Assembly (NCBI GenBank): GCA_947258675.1
Contig: CAMYJP010000099.1
Span: 1 to 7,222, forward strand
Source of the DNA: an uncultured Desulfobulbaceae bacterium
Lineage (GTDB): Bacteria > Desulfobacterota > Desulfobulbia > Desulfobulbales > BM004
Length of the DNA: 7,222 nucleotides
Direction of reading: 5' to 3'
Of the stretch, positions 4,593 to 7,222 are shown piece after piece. The notes beneath the pieces were generated by a model. It saw nothing but the letters and a program-made list of their open reading frames with translations. It was not told the origin of the DNA and searched no databases. Every line of letters begins with the position of its first letter. Positions within the stretch are counted from its first letter, which is position 1. Position numbers and translations under genes: made by a program.

Positions 4593-6179
4593 ATGAAAGT
4601 ACTTATAAGTGATAATTTAGCTCCAATTGGTAAGCAAATTCTTGACGAATCCGGACTGGAGGTTGACGTTAATACCGGTCTTCCTCCAGAGGAGTTGATT
4701 AAGATTATCCCGGAATATCAGGGGCTGGTCATCCGCAGCGCAACCAAGGTGACAGCAGATATTATTGAGGCGGCTAATCAATTAAAGGTGATCGGCAGAG
4801 CTGGTATTGGATTGGATAATGTTGATGTGTCGGCAGCCAGCAAAAGAGGAATTGTAGTGATGAATGCCCCTGACGGCAATGCTACTACTGCTGCAGAACA
4901 TGCTGTAGCCATGCTGATGTCATTATCAAGAAATGTTCCACAGGCTACTGCTTCCATGAAAGCCGGCAAGTGGGAAAAAAAGAATTTTATGGGGCGTGAG
5001 GTAACTGGAAAAACATTAGGAATCGTCGGAATTGGCAGAATTGGCAGTATTGTGGCTGACCGGGCCCAGGGACTGCGAATGAAGGTTATTGCCTTTGATC
5101 CTCATATGCCGAAAGATCTGGTCGACCAGCTGGGTGTGGAATTGGTTGACCTGCTGGAGGTTGCCAGACGAGCAGATTATATTTCTGTGCATGTTCCGCT
5201 TACAAAGGAGACAAAGAATATTCTTTCTGTAGATTTTTTCAAGAATATGAAAAAAGGCGCTATGTTCATAGATTGTGCCCGTGGAGGGGTTGTGGATGAG
5301 GAGGCACTGCATGATGCATTAAAAGAAGGAGAAATTGCCGGCGCAGCGCTGGATGTTTTTGCCGATGAGCCCACCAGTCTTAAAAAAACGCCACTGCTTT
5401 CGCTTGATAATTTTATCTGCACTCCCCATCTAGGCGCTTCAACCAGTGAAGCCCAGGAAAACGTTGCTCAGGTTATCGCTGAACAGATGGCAAGCTATCT
5501 GCTACATGGTGTAGTCACAAATGCTGTGAATATACCCTCAGTGAGTGCTGAAGTTCTTTCCCAGGTCGGGCCGTATATTGCCTTGGCGGAAATGTTGGGT
5601 TCTTTTCATATGCAAATTGCCAAGGGCGGTGTGGAAGAGGTGAACCTGGAATATTGCGGTGATCTTGCCGACTTTAATACCAGTACTGTAACAGTTGCTT
5701 TACTCAAAGGACTGTTAACTCCTATCTTGAAGGATGCTGTCAATTTTGTAAATGCTCCTCTTATCGCCAAGGAAAGAGGTATACGAGTCGTAGAGTCTAA
5801 AACAGGACGTTCCGATGATTTTACCAGTCTTCTGCAGATAAAAGTCAAAACGTCAGATGATGAGAATGTTCTGGCCGGTACAGTATTTGGTAAAAAAGAA
5901 CCTCGCCTTGTACGGTTCAATACGTTTCGACTGGAGGCAAATCCTACCGGCCCCATGCTTTTTGTCTACAACAAGGATGTTCCTGGTGTTATCGGGACCT
6001 TAGGATCTGCTCTTGGTAACAACAACGTCAATATTGACAGCATGACGGTGGGTCGTGAGGAAGAACATGGCAGGAATATTATTTTGTCGAGTACCAATAT
6101 ACTTATTTCAAAGGAAATATTACAGCAGGTAAAAGATTTGCCGAATGTTGATGATGCCATGGTTTTGGAACTTCCATAA
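4593..6179 (+). CDS. serA: D-3-phosphoglycerate dehydrogenase
   Basis: SerA oxidises 3-phosphoglycerate to 3-phosphohydroxypyruvate with NAD, the committed step of L-serine synthesis, in the cytoplasm. The 528 residues match the long form with an intervening domain. The substrate domain is split around the nucleotide-binding domain: RSAT at 48-51 and GRAGIGLDNVD at 68-78 contact substrate. GIGRIG (146-151) is the NAD-binding glycine motif. The catalytic set is R230 (CARGG), E259 (DEP) and H279 (PHLGAST). Residues about 315-450 form the allosteric substrate-binding domain, and about 455-528 the ACT domain (NKDVPGVIGTLG), which in this family mediates serine feedback. AAGGAG lies 5 bases before the ATG. 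A candidate promoter and a palindromic hairpin occupy the leader. It probably heads a unit with the DUF1844 gene and ispE. Confidence 0.96.
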   Translation: MKVLISDNLAPIGKQILDESGLEVDVNTGLPPEELIKIIPEYQGLVIRSATKVTADIIEAANQLKVIGRAGIGLDNVDVSAASKRGIVVMNAPDGNATTAAEHAVAMLMSLSRNVPQATASMKAGKWEKKNFMGREVTGKTLGIVGIGRIGSIVADRAQGLRMKVIAFDPHMPKDLVDQLGVELVDLLEVARRADYISVHVPLTKETKNILSVDFFKNMKKGAMFIDCARGGVVDEEALHDALKEGEIAGAALDVFADEPTSLKKTPLLSLDNFICTPHLGASTSEAQENVAQVIAEQMASYLLHGVVTNAVNIPSVSAEVLSQVGPYIALAEMLGSFHMQIAKGGVEEVNLEYCGDLADFNTSTVTVALLKGLLTPILKDAVNFVNAPLIAKERGIRVVESKTGRSDDFTSLLQIKVKTSDDENVLAGTVFGKKEPRLVRFNTFRLEANPTGPMLFVYNKDVPGVIGTLGSALGNNNVNIDSMTVGREEEHGRNIILSSTNILISKEILQQVKDLPNVDDAMVLELP

Positions 6180-6181
6180 AA

Positions 6182-6220
6182 GAGGGGAAGGCCGACCAGA
6201 GTAATTACCTAGGTCCCCTC
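6182..6220. repeat. Inverted repeat GAGGGGA / TCCCCTC after serA
   Basis: A perfect 7-bp stem (6182-6188 with 6214-6220) has a 25-base loop. It begins 3 bases after the serA stop. There is no T-run on the plus strand (CGGAAAAG follows), so it is not a classical terminator for serA. Its right arm overlaps the left arm of the palindrome 6211-6250, so the two folds exclude each other. Confidence 0.4.
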
Positions 6221-6250
6221 CGGAAAAGAATTTCATTCCAGATGGGAGCT
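6211..6250. repeat. Degenerate palindrome related to the 465-664 ends
   Basis: The left arm 6211-6225 and right arm 6236-6250 are inverted copies matching at 12 of 15 positions, with a 10-base loop. They carry TCCGGAAA and TTCCAGATGGGAGCT, close to the TCCGGAAA / TTCCGGATGGAAACT of the terminal repeats (12 of 15 for the right arm). It lies 31 bases before the DUF1844 start. The similarity is weaker than at 4531-4576 and may be partly chance. Confidence 0.35.
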
Positions 6251-6281
6251 ACCGAATCAATAGAAGAAATTTGGGTGTGCA

Positions 6282-6593
6282 ATGGATAAAGAAAACGAAT
6301 GCAATAAATGTCCGGAAGGCCAGGAATGGAAGGATGGTAAATGTGTAATGCCGGAAGTAACCTTTTCGGCATTTATCATGTCCTTGAATACATCGGCCCT
6401 GTTCCATCTTGGGGAAATAAGTGATCCGGTATCCGGAGAGAGAACACAGGATCTTCCCTTGGCAAAGCATGCCATAGATACGATTGCCCTTTTGGAAGAA
6501 AAAACAAAGGGCAATGTCACCGATGAAGAGAAGGATATAATGCGCAATATCCTATATGATCTAAAAGTACGGTATGTCAAAGCTGTAGGATAA
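6282..6593 (+). CDS. DUF1844 family protein with cysteine-bearing N-terminus
   Basis: This 103-residue soluble protein belongs to the DUF1844 family, whose function is unknown to me. The family core begins at about residue 25: VTFSAFIMSLNTSALFHLGE, then PLAKHAIDTIALLEEKTKGN and the end LYDLKVRYVK, probably a small helical bundle. Residues 1-24 differ from the core and hold C7, C10 and C21 in a CxxC-x10-C layout with PEGQEWKDGKC, which could bind a metal or form a disulfide. The ATG is the only possible start after an in-frame stop at 6261-6263; the ribosome site is weak, so translation may depend on coupling to the upstream gene. It stands 102 bases after serA and 21 before ispE, on the same strand, consistent with one operon. 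No role in serine or isoprenoid synthesis can be deduced from position alone. Confidence 0.85.
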   Translation: MDKENECNKCPEGQEWKDGKCVMPEVTFSAFIMSLNTSALFHLGEISDPVSGERTQDLPLAKHAIDTIALLEEKTKGNVTDEEKDIMRNILYDLKVRYVKAVG

Positions 6594-6614
6594 TCATTTC
6601 CCCAGTCAGATCTG

Positions 6615-7222
6615 ATGAACGAGATTAAACTAAAGGCCCATGCCAAGATTAATCTTTGTTTGGAGGTGAAAGATAAAAGGGATGACGGCTACCATGAAAT
6701 TGAGAGCCTGATGCAGAAGCTTGACTTTGCCGACGATCTTCATCTTAAAAAAGGTGGTAAAGGTGTTCGACTGTGTTGCCCTGGGTCGAATTTACCTGAA
6801 AATGAAGACAACCTGGCTTACATGGCTGCCAAATTATTTATGGCAGAGACCGAAGATATGAGTATCTTCGAATCGACCGGCGTTGATATCATCCTGGACA
6901 AGAAAATACCGGTTGCTGCTGGCCTTGGGGGCGGAAGCAGTGATGCCGCTGCAGTATTGCGTGGGTTGAACATCTTGTTCCAGACGAACATTGCCATAGA
7001 TCTCTTAATGGAAATGGCAGTTCAACTTGGAGCGGATGTCCCTTTTTTTGTAGCTGATTTTGCTGCAGCGTGGGCAACGGGTATTGGAGAAAAACTTGAA
7101 GAAACCGACCCGATTGCTGACTATCAGGTATTGCTGGTAAATCCCGGTTTTTTTGTATCAACTCGATGGGTGTATGAGAATTTTGCGTTGACATCCAAGG
7201 ACAATACATTTATCTTAGCGCG
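6615..7222 (+). CDS. ispE: 4-diphosphocytidyl-2-C-methyl-D-erythritol kinase, partial (3' end outside)
   Basis: IspE phosphorylates the 2-hydroxyl of CDP-methylerythritol with ATP, the fourth step of the MEP pathway to isoprenoids. The first 202 codons are present; the family is usually about 280-300 residues, so roughly a third lies beyond the window. This GHMP kinase shows AKINL at 10-14 with catalytic K11, GYHE at 25-28, the ATP-binding loop PVAAGLGGGSSDAA at 99-112 and catalytic D141 in GADVPFF. WATGIGE at 153-159 corresponds to the family's later glycine-rich stretch, although the usual GGxA before it is replaced by ADFAAA. No clear Shine-Dalgarno precedes ATG 6615, which lies 21 bases after the DUF1844 stop and in the same frame, suggesting translational coupling. 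Confidence 0.94.
   Translation, partial: MNEIKLKAHAKINLCLEVKDKRDDGYHEIESLMQKLDFADDLHLKKGGKGVRLCCPGSNLPENEDNLAYMAAKLFMAETEDMSIFESTGVDIILDKKIPVAAGLGGGSSDAAAVLRGLNILFQTNIAIDLLMEMAVQLGADVPFFVADFAAAWATGIGEKLEETDPIADYQVLLVNPGFFVSTRWVYENFALTSKDNTFILA

Noticed and set aside
6182..6220. Rho-independent terminator of serA
   Set aside because: The stem GAGGGGA/TCCCCTC is not followed by a T-run on the plus strand, and the downstream genes are close and co-directional.
6594..6614. Fusion or readthrough between the DUF1844 gene and ispE, which share a frame
   Set aside because: A clear TAA separates them, and IspE starts normally at ATG 6615 with its family N-terminus; both are separate proteins in the families I know.
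6257..7209. Minus-strand open frames opposite DUF1844 and ispE
   Set aside because: They are shadows of well-supported plus-strand genes and have no family features.
1..7222. tRNA, rRNA, CRISPR array, or full insertion sequence with transposase
   Set aside because: No cloverleaf with a CCA-type end, regularly spaced repeats or transposase motif was seen on reading both strands, though small RNAs cannot be excluded by eye.

Overview
The window looks like a chromosomal stretch from a sulfate-reducer-type bacterium of the former Deltaproteobacteria, most likely Desulfobulbales (Desulfobacterota). This is inferred from the protein flavour and from the cluster serA - DUF1844 gene - ispE, which I recall from that group. 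It was not tested by any search. Base composition is moderate to AT-rich and the genes use a clear AGGAG-type ribosome binding site in places.

Layout: positions 1-1217 hold no gene I can support but contain many inverted repeats. The clearest is a 200-bp MITE-like element (465-664) with 22-bp imperfect terminal inverted repeats and an internal cruciform. Next comes a HAD-IIB phosphatase of the sucrose-phosphate phosphatase type (1218-2027). Directly behind it is a short fragment (2038-2145) that reads as the first ~28 residues of a sucrose-phosphate synthase, cut off after the GGQ of its N-terminal glycosyltransferase motif. The cut falls at the 3' end of the convergent gltX (2131-3612, minus strand). 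A sucrose-synthesis operon therefore seems to have been broken here, leaving the phosphatase without its adjacent partner.

The 980-bp divergent gap between gltX and serA (3613-4592) holds candidate promoters for both genes, several long inverted repeats, a 14-codon mini-ORF whose Shine-Dalgarno can be masked by a downstream CCCCTTAA, and a probable 47-residue single-span membrane protein (4337-4480). Just before the serA ribosome binding site is a 46-bp palindrome. Its two arms match the terminal repeats of the 465-664 element. A more degenerate version lies just after serA (6211-6250).

The plus-strand cluster at the right end encodes SerA (first step of serine synthesis), a small DUF1844 protein with a cysteine-bearing N-terminus, and IspE (MEP isoprenoid pathway), which runs off the window. 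Spacing suggests one transcription unit. The core genes are ordinary. The unusual content is the broken sucrose locus and the shared palindromic repeat family placed as an element, as a 5' UTR hairpin and as an intergenic hairpin.
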